From positions 1 through 64,000 of the forward strand of contig JANPBT010000030.1 in assembly GCA_031430575.1 (NCBI GenBank): 64,000 nt of DNA, read 5' to 3'. The translations under genes and the position numbers were made by a program. Source of the stretch: JANMDS01 sp031430575 (GTDB lineage: Bacteria > Pseudomonadota > Gammaproteobacteria > Burkholderiales > Casimicrobiaceae). A model generated the notes under the pieces. It saw only the letters and a list, made by a program, of their open reading frames with translations. It was not told where the DNA came from and did not search any database. Below, in pieces: positions 24,995-33,446 of this stretch. How positions within the stretch are numbered: the first letter of the stretch is position 1; each line of letters begins with the position of its first letter.

Positions 24995-27457
24995 GTGCTT
25001 TTCGATATTCAAACTACTGATAACCCCGACGTTGAGGCGCTCATCGCTCTGATGGAGCGGCGTGCGGACGATCCGCCCGAAATTCAGGTGCGTAAGGGCA
25101 GGGCGATTCTCAATAGCACTTCAATGAGCTACGCGCAGTCGGCTCGGCTGACGCTGGTGATCGCAGACGCTTATGATCGGGCACGACGACCGATCGAAGC
25201 CGTCGAAATCTTGCGCCCGCGCGTCTCTGAAGCGGAAGGCGCGCAGCAGCGGTATTGGCGCGGACGCGTGAGCAGTATGCTTGCGAGTTTTTACTTATTG
25301 CATTTCGCCGAAGTTGATATTAGCGTGACCATTTATGAGGCGGCACTTGCAGATTTTGAGAGCGCCAACGAAAAAGAATGGATGGCAACGACACTGAGCA
25401 TGCTTGGGCTGGCAAACCGGGCGGCCGGCGAGTCTGCGCGGTCGGCAGAGAGTTTTACGCGTGCGCTTAACATTTACGGCTATCTCGCCACGCCGACGCA
25501 GCGCGTCTCCCTCTCGGTATCGCTCGCTGCAGCGCATCTCGATGGCAATCGGTTTCTCGAAGCGGAATCTGCGCTGAGCGGCGCGCTAGCGCAAGCGAAC
25601 TCAGGCGAAGGTATCGATGACACCTTGCGTGCCTGTTTGTTTGCCTACGCCGCCATTGCAAAGGCCGGGTTAAAGCAAAAGCGGGTCGCTGAGCAATTTT
25701 TAGTCACCGGAAAAGAAGCGGCGCAACGTGCTGGCGACAGCAATTCCCGCGTTGTCGTTGATATGGCGAATGCAAGACTTTTAGAGCTTAGCGGAAAGTC
25801 TAATAAAGCGATCGATGCGTTGATCGAAGTGAGTCGTTTTTGTGGTGATCGGGCGATGGTTTTGCCCCATTTCGATGTGCTGCGTCTGCAGATCCGAATT
25901 GGCAAAGAGTCTGGAAATTACGGCGCATCGCTCGGCGCGATGGAAATGCTGGCGCGCTTGGAAGCGCGCATGGCCACCGAGCGCAGCAAGCTAAAACTCA
26001 TCGATTTAGACACCCAGCGCAACCTTGACTCGGCGCAGGCATTTACGCGGCGTTTGCAATTAGAGGTTGCCAAGCAAACGCAAACGTTAGCGGAAACCGT
26101 GCGGAAGCTAGAAAGCGAAGCGCAACATCGCCAAATTTCTGAAAAGCGCAGCGAATTTTTAGCCGGCCACGATTTGGTGACCGGGCTTTCGACCCGCCGT
26201 CGCCTCGTCGCGAACCTCGAGCATACGGTCTCGATCCTCAAGTCGGGCGATTGTTTGCCCGTGTTGATGATTGGTATTGAGCCGCCTGCAGGGCTGCGGG
26301 GGCAGATTGGTATCGTGCGCAATGATGAAATCCTGGCGCGTGTGGCAAAAATCCTAGAAGAGGTCTCGCCAACGTGTTTCCTAGCGAGGTTTAGTGATTG
26401 GCGATTTGCCTGCATCGCCCCAAGTGTGGAAGAAGACGGCGCAGAGGCTGCAACGAGTGAACTGGGCGAGATCATCCGTCATGCGCTGTCGATGCCGCTT
26501 GAAGTCGATCGATCTTCGATAACGCTGGATACTTCTGTAGGTATCGCATTTGCCCGAGCGCCTTCCGAAAACGCATCGAATATTATTGCTAACGCGGATG
26601 CGGCGATGGAAAAAGCGCGCGATAACTACGCAGCGCGCACGCAAATCTACGACGCCGATTTGGCAAAAAAATTGGGTCGCCGTCGTGATCTTGAGGCCGC
26701 GCTCGCGACCGCCAACGCCGATTCTGGGATCTTTATTACCTATCAGCCGTTGGTCGATGCGCAATCGTCTGCGGTGTGCGGCTTTGAATCTCTGATTCGC
26801 TGGAAACACGCGACGCACGGTATGGTTTCCCCTGTGGAATTTATACCGATGGCCGAGTCGCTGGGGCTGATCGAGTCTTTGGGAATTTTGATTGCAGAGC
26901 TCGCATTGCGAGATTTCGGCCGCGTGCTCATTGGGGTATATCCCGATGCGTACATTACCGTTAATGTCTCATTGCTGCAATTGCGTGATACCCATTTCGT
27001 CTCGAATTTACTCAACGTCTGTCGAAATACGCGGGTGGATCCAAAGCGGGTCATGCTCGAAATTACTGAGAGTCAATTGGTCGACGATGGTGAGACCATG
27101 CAGGCCAATTTGAAACGCCTGCGTTTGCACGGTTTCCGGTTAGCCATCGACGACTTCGGCACTGGATATTCGAGTTTGTGGCGATTAAGTCAAATAGATA
27201 TGCAGACGATCAAAATTGCCCGCGAATTAGTGGTGGGTGCTCAGCAAAATGAACAATCAAAAAAACTCTTTCATCGGGCCGTGCAGATTTGCCACGATCT
27301 TGGGCGCACAGTGGTTGCAGAGGGGATTGAGGGCGAGCAAGAGCGCAATGACGCGATAGAGGCAGGGTGCGACCAATTGCAAGGGTATTTATTTTCAAAA
27401 CCGATGCCTGCTGAAGAATTGGTTGCAAATCTTGCCTGGCAGAGCGCAAGCGTTTAA
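24995..27457 (+). CDS. TPR - degenerate GGDEF - EAL cyclic-di-GMP phosphodiesterase
   Basis: An 820-residue cytoplasmic protein with no membrane segment. Residues about 40-330 are helical TPR-like repeats, about 335-385 form a coiled coil (LEVAKQTQTLAETVRKLESEAQ), then a GGDEF-fold domain in which the signature is replaced by SDWRF, so cyclase activity is not expected. The EAL domain is well kept: GFESLIRW, VNVS, EITES, IDDFGTGYSSL and EGIEGEQE, consistent with hydrolysis of c-di-GMP. The start is GTG at 24995 with no good ribosome-binding site. It stands alone and ends in a hairpin terminator. Likely a TPR-sensed phosphodiesterase. Confidence 0.88.
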   Translation: MLFDIQTTDNPDVEALIALMERRADDPPEIQVRKGRAILNSTSMSYAQSARLTLVIADAYDRARRPIEAVEILRPRVSEAEGAQQRYWRGRVSSMLASFYLLHFAEVDISVTIYEAALADFESANEKEWMATTLSMLGLANRAAGESARSAESFTRALNIYGYLATPTQRVSLSVSLAAAHLDGNRFLEAESALSGALAQANSGEGIDDTLRACLFAYAAIAKAGLKQKRVAEQFLVTGKEAAQRAGDSNSRVVVDMANARLLELSGKSNKAIDALIEVSRFCGDRAMVLPHFDVLRLQIRIGKESGNYGASLGAMEMLARLEARMATERSKLKLIDLDTQRNLDSAQAFTRRLQLEVAKQTQTLAETVRKLESEAQHRQISEKRSEFLAGHDLVTGLSTRRRLVANLEHTVSILKSGDCLPVLMIGIEPPAGLRGQIGIVRNDEILARVAKILEEVSPTCFLARFSDWRFACIAPSVEEDGAEAATSELGEIIRHALSMPLEVDRSSITLDTSVGIAFARAPSENASNIIANADAAMEKARDNYAARTQIYDADLAKKLGRRRDLEAALATANADSGIFITYQPLVDAQSSAVCGFESLIRWKHATHGMVSPVEFIPMAESLGLIESLGILIAELALRDFGRVLIGVYPDAYITVNVSLLQLRDTHFVSNLLNVCRNTRVDPKRVMLEITESQLVDDGETMQANLKRLRLHGFRLAIDDFGTGYSSLWRLSQIDMQTIKIARELVVGAQQNEQSKKLFHRAVQICHDLGRTVVAEGIEGEQERNDAIEAGCDQLQGYLFSKPMPAEELVANLAWQSASV

Positions 27458-27487
27458 CGCGAGATAAAACAAGAAAAAATAAAAAAT

Positions 27488-27510
27488 GCGGGGGATATCC
27501 CGCGTTTTTT
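27488..27510 (+). terminator. rho-independent terminator after the EAL gene
   Basis: GCGGG / CCCGC arms (27488-27492 and 27499-27503) followed by a T-run, 30 bases after the stop. Confidence 0.75.
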
Positions 27511-27540
27511 ATGTATTTCAACATCATCCGCTTGAGTTTA

Positions 27541-27840
27541 CGAACTGCAGCTTTACACGCTGAAGTTTCGATGAATCATCGGTGTCCCTGGCACCGGATA
27601 GCCAGCACCAGAAAAGGTCGCAGCAATGGCTTTGTGGGTATCAAAGTAGAGCCGCCAATAATGATTCGTGTGGCAATACGGCGAGCTGAACGCTCTAGCC
27701 CTTCAGCGGTAAATTCCAAAATATCAACATCAGGCGTGGGAGTGTTGCAACATTGCGGATCGCCGATAGCGTGCCGGTTTTATCGGTGCGGTTGGTCAAT
27801 AGGTACACCGCTCATCTCCGATAAACGTTCAGTCGTTTGA
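27541..27840 (-). pseudogene. possible frameshifted coding remnant
   Basis: In the 500-base gap before the next gene the reverse strand gives protein-like stretches in all three frames that follow each other: LTNRTDKTGTLSAIRNVATL, then DILEFTAEGLERSARRIATR, then YFDTHKAIAATFSGAGYPVP running to a stop at about 27550. This order suggests one gene broken by at least two frameshifts. I do not recognise the family. A 109-residue open frame on the other strand has no motif or ribosome-binding site. Confidence 0.35.
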
Positions 27841-27874
27841 ATCAACTGTTTAGATGTGGAATTGAAATCGTCTA

Positions 27875-27880
27875 TATAAT
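27875..27880 (+). promoter_or_regulatory. possible -10 box upstream of the triple-receptor transporter
   Basis: TATAAT in an AT-rich stretch 82 bases before the first receptor gene; no convincing -35 at 16-18 bases. A GAGCT/AGCTC inverted repeat lies further downstream in the leader. Confidence 0.35.
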
Positions 27881-27961
27881 TTCGCGGGCGGTAAACGCGC
27901 GCCGAGCTCAAAGAAGCTCTAACATTCGTGCGCTAAATTTAAAAATATTGGAGACTATTGA

Positions 27962-29002
27962 ATGATTCGTTTTTTAACGGAGAGGGCTGCGACGTTATCT
28001 GCGTTCGCAATGGCCGCAATCTGCGCCGCAGGTACGACCTCCGCGCAAACCAGTTTGAATATTTATTGCAGCGTGCAAATTGAGTGGTGCTCCCTCGCGG
28101 CAAACGAGTTCTCAAAGCAAACGGGAATTAAAGTCAATATGACCCACAAGGGCTCGGGGGAGACTATTGCGCAAATCAAGGCTGAATCTACCAATCCCAA
28201 AGGCGATGTTTGGTTTGGCGGCACCGGAGATCCGCACTTAGCCGCAGCTGAAGATAATTTGACGTTGGAATACAAATCGCCTGTGTTTGATCAGCTTCAT
28301 AACTGGGCGCAACATCAGGCACAGATCGCCAACTTTAAAACGGTTGGTATTTATGCGGGTGCGTTGGGTTTTTCCTTCAACACCGAACAATTGGCAAAGC
28401 GCAAGTTAGCTGAGCCCAAATGCTGGGCAGATTTGATCAAACCAGAATTTAAAAACGAAGTGCAGATGGCCGCACCACCTTCCTCAGGCACGGCCTACAC
28501 CGCGCTAGCGACGCTAGTACAAGTAATGGGTGAAGACAAAGCTTTTGAATATTTAAAAGCGCTTCATAAAAACATTAGTAATTATCCAAAATCGGGCACG
28601 GGGCCTGTAAAAGCAGCGGCGCGCGGTGAGACTACGGTCGGCATTAGTTTTGTGCACGACGTTCCGGGCGAGCGTATGGCGGGATTTCCGGTTGGTATGT
28701 CGACCCCTTGCGAAGGCACGGGCTACGAAATCGGCTCTATGTCGATCATCAAAGGCGCGCGCAATTTAGACGCCGCAAAAAAATTCTACGATTGGGCCTT
28801 GACGCCCGACGCCCAAAAATTGGCCGCGAGCGCCCGTCAATTTCAGCTTCCGTCCCATAAAGCATCAATTCAGCCCAAAGAAACGCCTAAGTTTTCGGAT
28901 ATGAAGCTCATTAATTACGACACCAAAAAATTTGGCTCGACAGCAGAGCGTAAGCGTTTGCTTGAAAAGTGGGAAAAAGAAGTCAATAGCGTTGCCCGCT
29001 GA
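27962..29002 (+). CDS. ABC transporter periplasmic receptor, FbpA/AfuA type (paralogue 1)
   Basis: A 346-residue extracellular solute-binding protein of the iron / phosphonate / polyol type (COG1840-like). A signal peptide is followed by a conserved pair of cysteines (IYCSVQIEWC), FGGTGDPH, EPKCWADL, SSGTAYTAL, GISFVHDV and STPCEGTGYEIG. The signal peptide contains ICAAG from an exact 14-mer (28021). ATG follows TTGGAG. It is the first of three tandem paralogues that share the same core motifs and the C-terminal KRLLEKWEKEVNS; a fused permease and an ATPase follow. The ligand is unknown: ferric iron is possible, but the tyrosines of FbpA are not evident. Confidence 0.85.
   Translation: MIRFLTERAATLSAFAMAAICAAGTTSAQTSLNIYCSVQIEWCSLAANEFSKQTGIKVNMTHKGSGETIAQIKAESTNPKGDVWFGGTGDPHLAAAEDNLTLEYKSPVFDQLHNWAQHQAQIANFKTVGIYAGALGFSFNTEQLAKRKLAEPKCWADLIKPEFKNEVQMAAPPSSGTAYTALATLVQVMGEDKAFEYLKALHKNISNYPKSGTGPVKAAARGETTVGISFVHDVPGERMAGFPVGMSTPCEGTGYEIGSMSIIKGARNLDAAKKFYDWALTPDAQKLAASARQFQLPSHKASIQPKETPKFSDMKLINYDTKKFGSTAERKRLLEKWEKEVNSVAR
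28021..28034 (+). repeat. interspersed 14-mer inside receptor gene 1
   Basis: Exact copy, read as ICAAG in the signal peptide. Confidence 0.95.
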
Positions 29003-29078
29003 GTTGATGTATCGTAAGGCATACCAGCGCGGTGCCTCAAAAGTTGTGCGCTTATATTAATAGATCGAGGAGATTTTT

Positions 29079-30107
29079 TTGAACACTAAGTTATTTTCAG
29101 CGGCGGCTGCCGTCGTTGCTGCCGTTTCGTACGCAGGCGCGTCCGCCGCGCAATCGCAAGTCAATATTATTTGCTCGATGCAAGCCGATTGGTGCAACTC
29201 GGCGAAAATTGAATTTGAGAAAACCACCGGAACGAAAGTCAACATGAGCCTAAAGAGCTCAGGCGAAACTTACGCACAGATTAAAGCGGAATCCGCCAAT
29301 CCAAAAACCGATGTTTGGTACGGTGGTACGGGCGATCCTCACTTGCAAGCGGCAGAAGAGGGGCTTTCGGTAGAGTATCGCTCGCCTAAGATGGGCGAGC
29401 TTCACGGCTGGGCGACCCACCAAGCGCAAATTTCCAACTATCGCACCGTCGGCGTTTACGCTGGAGCACTTGGCTACGGATTTAACCCGGAGCTGCTTGC
29501 AAAGAAAAAAATGCCAGAGCCTAAGTGCTGGGCCGATCTTACAAAACCTGAATACAAAGGCGAAATCCAGATTGCAAACCCAAATGCTTCCGGAACGGCG
29601 TATACAGCCCTCGCAACGCTAGTACAGGTGTTCGGCGAAGATAAAGCTTTCGATTTGCTAAAAGCCATGCACAAAAATGTGAGCCAATATACGAAGTCCG
29701 GCGCAGCGCCAATTAAGGCGGCTGCACGCGGTGAGACGGTCATTGGCGTTTCGTTTTTGCATGATGTCGTGGGCGAAAAAGTCGCTGGATTTCCATTGAC
29801 ATCGGTTTCGCCTTGCGAAGGCACTGGCTACGAAATCGGTTCGATGTCCATCATCAAAGGTGCGCGCAATCTCGAAGCAGCCAAGCAGTTTTACGAATGG
29901 GCGCTCACGCCAGACGCACAAAAACTCGCCGCGCCCGCGAAGCAATTCCAGTTGCCTTCCAATAAGGCTTCACCTCAACCTAAAGAGGCACCACGTTTTT
30001 CAGACATAAAGCTGATTAACTACGATACTAAAAAATATGGCTCATCTGTCGAGCGCAAGCGCCTTCTCGATAAATGGGAAAAAGAAGTTAACTCTTTGCC
30101 TCGCTAA
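29079..30107 (+). CDS. ABC transporter periplasmic receptor, FbpA/AfuA type (paralogue 2)
   Basis: A 342-residue second copy of the receptor, closely similar to paralogue 1 throughout (IICSMQADWC, YGGTGDPH, EPKCWADL, GVSFLHDVVGE, CEGTGYEIGSMSIIKGARN). It starts at TTG (29079), supported by CGAGGAG 7-13 bases upstream. Its signal peptide (residues 1-25) lacks the ICAAG repeat found in the other two copies. Duplicated receptors serving one permease usually broaden the ligand range. Confidence 0.85.
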   Translation: MNTKLFSAAAAVVAAVSYAGASAAQSQVNIICSMQADWCNSAKIEFEKTTGTKVNMSLKSSGETYAQIKAESANPKTDVWYGGTGDPHLQAAEEGLSVEYRSPKMGELHGWATHQAQISNYRTVGVYAGALGYGFNPELLAKKKMPEPKCWADLTKPEYKGEIQIANPNASGTAYTALATLVQVFGEDKAFDLLKAMHKNVSQYTKSGAAPIKAAARGETVIGVSFLHDVVGEKVAGFPLTSVSPCEGTGYEIGSMSIIKGARNLEAAKQFYEWALTPDAQKLAAPAKQFQLPSNKASPQPKEAPRFSDIKLINYDTKKYGSSVERKRLLDKWEKEVNSLPR

Positions 30108-30127
30108 TATTGATCGCCGCAGGGTTC

Positions 30128-30141
30128 TACCTGCGGCGCAG
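30128..30141 (-). repeat. interspersed 14-mer between receptor genes 2 and 3
   Basis: Exact copy in the 59-base gap; with the + copy at 30202 inside the next gene it forms a widely spaced inverted pair. Confidence 0.95.
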
Positions 30142-30166
30142 TTTTGACTCTTTTTGGATATTTTTT

Positions 30167-31192
30167 ATGAAACCAATCATTCGTTTTGTTGCCAGCGCAA
30201 TCTGCGCCGCAGGTATGAGCCAATTTGCCGCTGCTCAGCAAGTCGTTGCGGTGTGTTCAACCAATCAATCTTGGTGCGAGCTTGCGGCTTCTGAGTTCAC
30301 CAAGTCCACCGGCATCAAAGTCGTGCAGAGTCGTAAGGCGACGGGCGAAGCGCTGGCGCAGCTTAAGGCGGAAGCGGCCAATCCAAAAACGGATATTTGG
30401 TGGGGCGGCACGGGTGATCCTTTTTTGCAAGCGGCCGAGGAAAAACTGCTCGAAGCTTATAAACCTGCCTACTTAAATGATTTGCATGCGTGGTCGATCC
30501 AGCAATACGAAACCAGCGGCAATCAAGTCGGTGGTTTTTACACCGCTGCGATTGGGTTCGGATGGAATGGTGATCTGCTTAAGAAAGAAAATTTGCCAGA
30601 GCCTAAGTGCTGGGCTGACTTGGTAAAACCTGTCTATAAAAATAAAGTGGAAACGTCACACCCGGCGTCCTCTGGCACCGCATACACCATTTTGGCGGGT
30701 CTGGTGCAGTTGATGGGGGAAGACAAAGCGTTTGAGTACATGAAAGCACTTCACAAAAATATTACGAGCTACACCAAATCGGGCACGGCACAAGCTAAAA
30801 ACGTAGCCCGCGGTGAAGTGCCGATTGGGATCTCGTTTAACTTTGGCTTTGATGAAGAGCGCCATGCCGGTTTTACTTCGGTGCAAAGTGCAACGCCGTG
30901 TGAAGGCACTGGTTATGAAGTGGGCGGCATTGCGCTCATCAAGGGTGCGCGCAACATGGATAACGCCAAGAAATATTATGATTGGCTAATGAGCCCTGTT
31001 GGTCAGGCGATTGGTGCGAAAGCAAATTCTCTTCAAATTCCGGCTAATAAAATGTTTAAAGCGGATGCGCGGATTCCGCTTATGGATAACGTTAAGCTTG
31101 TGAACTACGACTTTAAAAAATATGGCTCGTCTGCGGAAAGAAAACGCTTGATCGAAAAGTGGGAAAAAGACGTTAATAGCTTGCCGCGATAA
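30167..31192 (+). CDS. ABC transporter periplasmic receptor, FbpA/AfuA type (paralogue 3)
   Basis: A 341-residue third receptor, the most divergent of the three: VCSTNQSWC, WGGTGDPF, EPKCWADL, ISFNFGFDEE and CEGTGYEVGGIAL. The ATG at 30167 gives a clean signal peptide ending AAA/Q that includes ICAAG from an exact 14-mer (30202). The open frame upstream of that ATG translates the intergenic repeat and is not real. The permease gene starts four bases after its stop. Confidence 0.85.
   Translation: MKPIIRFVASAICAAGMSQFAAAQQVVAVCSTNQSWCELAASEFTKSTGIKVVQSRKATGEALAQLKAEAANPKTDIWWGGTGDPFLQAAEEKLLEAYKPAYLNDLHAWSIQQYETSGNQVGGFYTAAIGFGWNGDLLKKENLPEPKCWADLVKPVYKNKVETSHPASSGTAYTILAGLVQLMGEDKAFEYMKALHKNITSYTKSGTAQAKNVARGEVPIGISFNFGFDEERHAGFTSVQSATPCEGTGYEVGGIALIKGARNMDNAKKYYDWLMSPVGQAIGAKANSLQIPANKMFKADARIPLMDNVKLVNYDFKKYGSSAERKRLIEKWEKDVNSLPR
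30202..30215 (+). repeat. interspersed 14-mer inside receptor gene 3
   Basis: Exact copy, read as ICAAG in the signal peptide. Confidence 0.95.
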
Positions 31193-31196
31193 CATC

Positions 31197-33431
31197 ATGA
31201 GCACACTAACGAGCGGTTCCTCTAACTATCGAATCATTGCATTGCTACTTTGCGCCGCCGGGCTTTTGCTCGTGCCGTGGTATGCACTGCAAGACAGTAT
31301 CTGGGCCTTTAAATGGGTCAAATCCGTTGGCGGCAAAGAGTTTGCACCAGCGATTATCCAAGCCATTACCTATCACCGCGGGTGGCTGTGGCCGTTACCA
31401 GCGCTTGTAATCTGCGCCGCAGGTATTTATTTTTTTAAACCCTTCACTGCGCACGCCGCGGCGAAGGCAAGCGCGATCGTGGGCGTTGCAGGCGTAACTT
31501 ATTTGCTCGCGCAAGGCTTTATGGTAACGGGTCAAGGTTACGCCTTTGAGTGGCTGAAGGTACTCTTTCCAGCCGTCAGTGGTGGCCAGCTTGGCATGGG
31601 CGCAGGTGCACTTTTGTTAGCGTTCGGGTTTGTGTTGATCGCCTCCGATGGCATTGCCGCCATGGGGTATTTTCGCGGTGATCGGTTTGTTGCGGCAAGC
31701 TTGATTGCAGTGGTGTCGCTGGTGCTTTTGTTTGTCTTCTTTCCAGTGCTTCGCGTGCTTTGGGCGGGGCTGCTTGATGCTTCTGGAAACTTAAGTTTTT
31801 CATCGTTCTGGGATCGATTCGCCACCCAAAAAATTTGGGCGTTGACGCCTGCCTGCTTATGGGGTGGCTCCGGTTGCGGCGTGGCTTGGAATACGCTCTG
31901 GCTGGCCTTGCTCTGCGCCGCAGGAACCACCTTTTTAGGTCTGATGCTTGCGCTGCTGGCGACGCGTACAAACGTCAGAGGTAAGAAGATTTTGCGTTTG
32001 CTTACGGTGCTTCCGATCGTCACGCCACCGTTTGTGGTTGGGCTTGGCTTGATTATGCTCTTTGGGCGCGCTGGTATGATCAATAGCTTTTTAGAATGGG
32101 CATTTGGGATCGAGCCATCGCGATGGATCTACGGGCTGCCCGGTGTTTTGCTCGCGCAGCTTTTTGCCTTTACCCCTGTCGCCTTTTTGGTATTGATTGG
32201 TGTCGTCGAAGGCGTAAGCCCAACACTCGAGGAGGCATCGCAATCTTTACAGGCGTCGCGCATGCAGACGTTTCTTACCGTGACGTTGCCGCTCATGGCG
32301 CCGGGGCTGGCGAATGCGTTTCTCGTAGGCTTTATTGAAAGCATCGCCGATTTTGGTAACCCGGTTGTGCTCGGGGGCAATTTCAGTGTCCTATCAACCG
32401 ATATTTATTTCGCAATCGTTGGGGCGCAGCTTGATCAGGGCAAAGCGGCGGTGTTGTCGATGCTCCTTTTAGCCATGGCGCTTTTCGCGTTTTGGTTGCA
32501 GCAGCGTGCGACGGGCAGGAAGAGCTTCGTGACCGTGACGGGTAAAGGCGACACTGGTTTGCCAGTGCCCCTAGATACGCGTATTCGTTTTACGGCAATT
32601 GGAGTGGCAGTGCCTTGGCTCGTGCTGACGGTCGTGATCTACGGGATGGCGTTAGTGGGTGGATTCACGAAGGTGTGGGGACGGGACTATACGTTGACTC
32701 TTGAGCATTATGTAAAAGCGTTTTCTGTTGATTGGGGGCAATTCGGATTGCAGTGGACGGGCGCAGCGTGGGATTCGCTCTTTAATACGCTGATATTCGC
32801 CTCTGTCGCCGCGCCGCTCACGGCGATCGTCGGGATACTTTCTGCATATCTGATTGCACGCACACGCTTTAAAGGTCAGCGCGGGTTTGAGTTCCTAACG
32901 CTACTTTCATTCGCAATACCTGGGACAGTTCTAGGCGTCGCGTATATTTTTGCGTTTAACGTGCCGCCAATAGAGATTACGGGAACCGGACTTATCATCA
33001 TCATTTGCTTTGTGTTTCGCAATTTGCCGGTGGGTGTTCGCGGTGGCATCGCGGCCCTGTCGCAAATTGATAAATCACTCGATGAAGCATCAACTACTCT
33101 CGGCGCAAACGGTGCCAAGACTTTCCGTTACGTTTTGCTACCGATGTTAAAGCCTGCCATCGTCGGCGCGCTTGTCTACGGCTTTGTGCGGTCGATGACA
33201 ACTGTTTCTGCAATTATTTTTCTAGTTTCCGGTGAGACTGAAGTGGCAACAACCTATATTATCGGGCGTGTCGTCAACGGGGATTATGGTGTATCAATTG
33301 CATATTGTTCGGTGCTTATTGTGCTGATGATCATTGTGATTCTTTTCATTCAGTGGGCGGTTGGCACGCGCAAGCTCGGACGTCGTGTCGGCGCAAGTCC
33401 TGCCGGTACCGCAGTCGCGGCAGCGGGATAA
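31197..33431 (+). CDS. fused two-domain ABC transporter permease (FbpB/ThiP type)
   Basis: A 744-residue inner-membrane protein with two complete permease halves. Each half has an EAA loop for the ATPase: EEASQSLQASRMQTFLTVTL (about residue 345) and DEASTTLGANGAKTFRYVLL (about 630). An extra N-terminal membrane region of about 190 residues precedes the first half. CAAG occurs three times in membrane segments: from an exact 14-mer (31412), a one-mismatch copy (31913) and a decayed relative (about 31250). It is the channel for the three receptors upstream; the ATPase gene follows after 15 bases. Confidence 0.92.
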   Translation: MSTLTSGSSNYRIIALLLCAAGLLLVPWYALQDSIWAFKWVKSVGGKEFAPAIIQAITYHRGWLWPLPALVICAAGIYFFKPFTAHAAAKASAIVGVAGVTYLLAQGFMVTGQGYAFEWLKVLFPAVSGGQLGMGAGALLLAFGFVLIASDGIAAMGYFRGDRFVAASLIAVVSLVLLFVFFPVLRVLWAGLLDASGNLSFSSFWDRFATQKIWALTPACLWGGSGCGVAWNTLWLALLCAAGTTFLGLMLALLATRTNVRGKKILRLLTVLPIVTPPFVVGLGLIMLFGRAGMINSFLEWAFGIEPSRWIYGLPGVLLAQLFAFTPVAFLVLIGVVEGVSPTLEEASQSLQASRMQTFLTVTLPLMAPGLANAFLVGFIESIADFGNPVVLGGNFSVLSTDIYFAIVGAQLDQGKAAVLSMLLLAMALFAFWLQQRATGRKSFVTVTGKGDTGLPVPLDTRIRFTAIGVAVPWLVLTVVIYGMALVGGFTKVWGRDYTLTLEHYVKAFSVDWGQFGLQWTGAAWDSLFNTLIFASVAAPLTAIVGILSAYLIARTRFKGQRGFEFLTLLSFAIPGTVLGVAYIFAFNVPPIEITGTGLIIIICFVFRNLPVGVRGGIAALSQIDKSLDEASTTLGANGAKTFRYVLLPMLKPAIVGALVYGFVRSMTTVSAIIFLVSGETEVATTYIIGRVVNGDYGVSIAYCSVLIVLMIIVILFIQWAVGTRKLGRRVGASPAGTAVAAAG
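31412..31425 (+). repeat. interspersed 14-mer inside the fused permease gene
   Basis: Exact copy, read as ICAAG in a membrane segment. Confidence 0.95.
31913..31926 (+). repeat. interspersed 14-mer (one mismatch) inside the fused permease gene
   Basis: 13 of 14 bases; read as LCAAG in a membrane segment. Confidence 0.8.
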
Positions 33432-33446
33432 CATCTAAGGCAAATT

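Noticed and set aside
27511..27840. 109-residue forward frame before the receptor operon
   Set aside because: No ribosome-binding site or motif; the opposite strand gives more protein-like segments.
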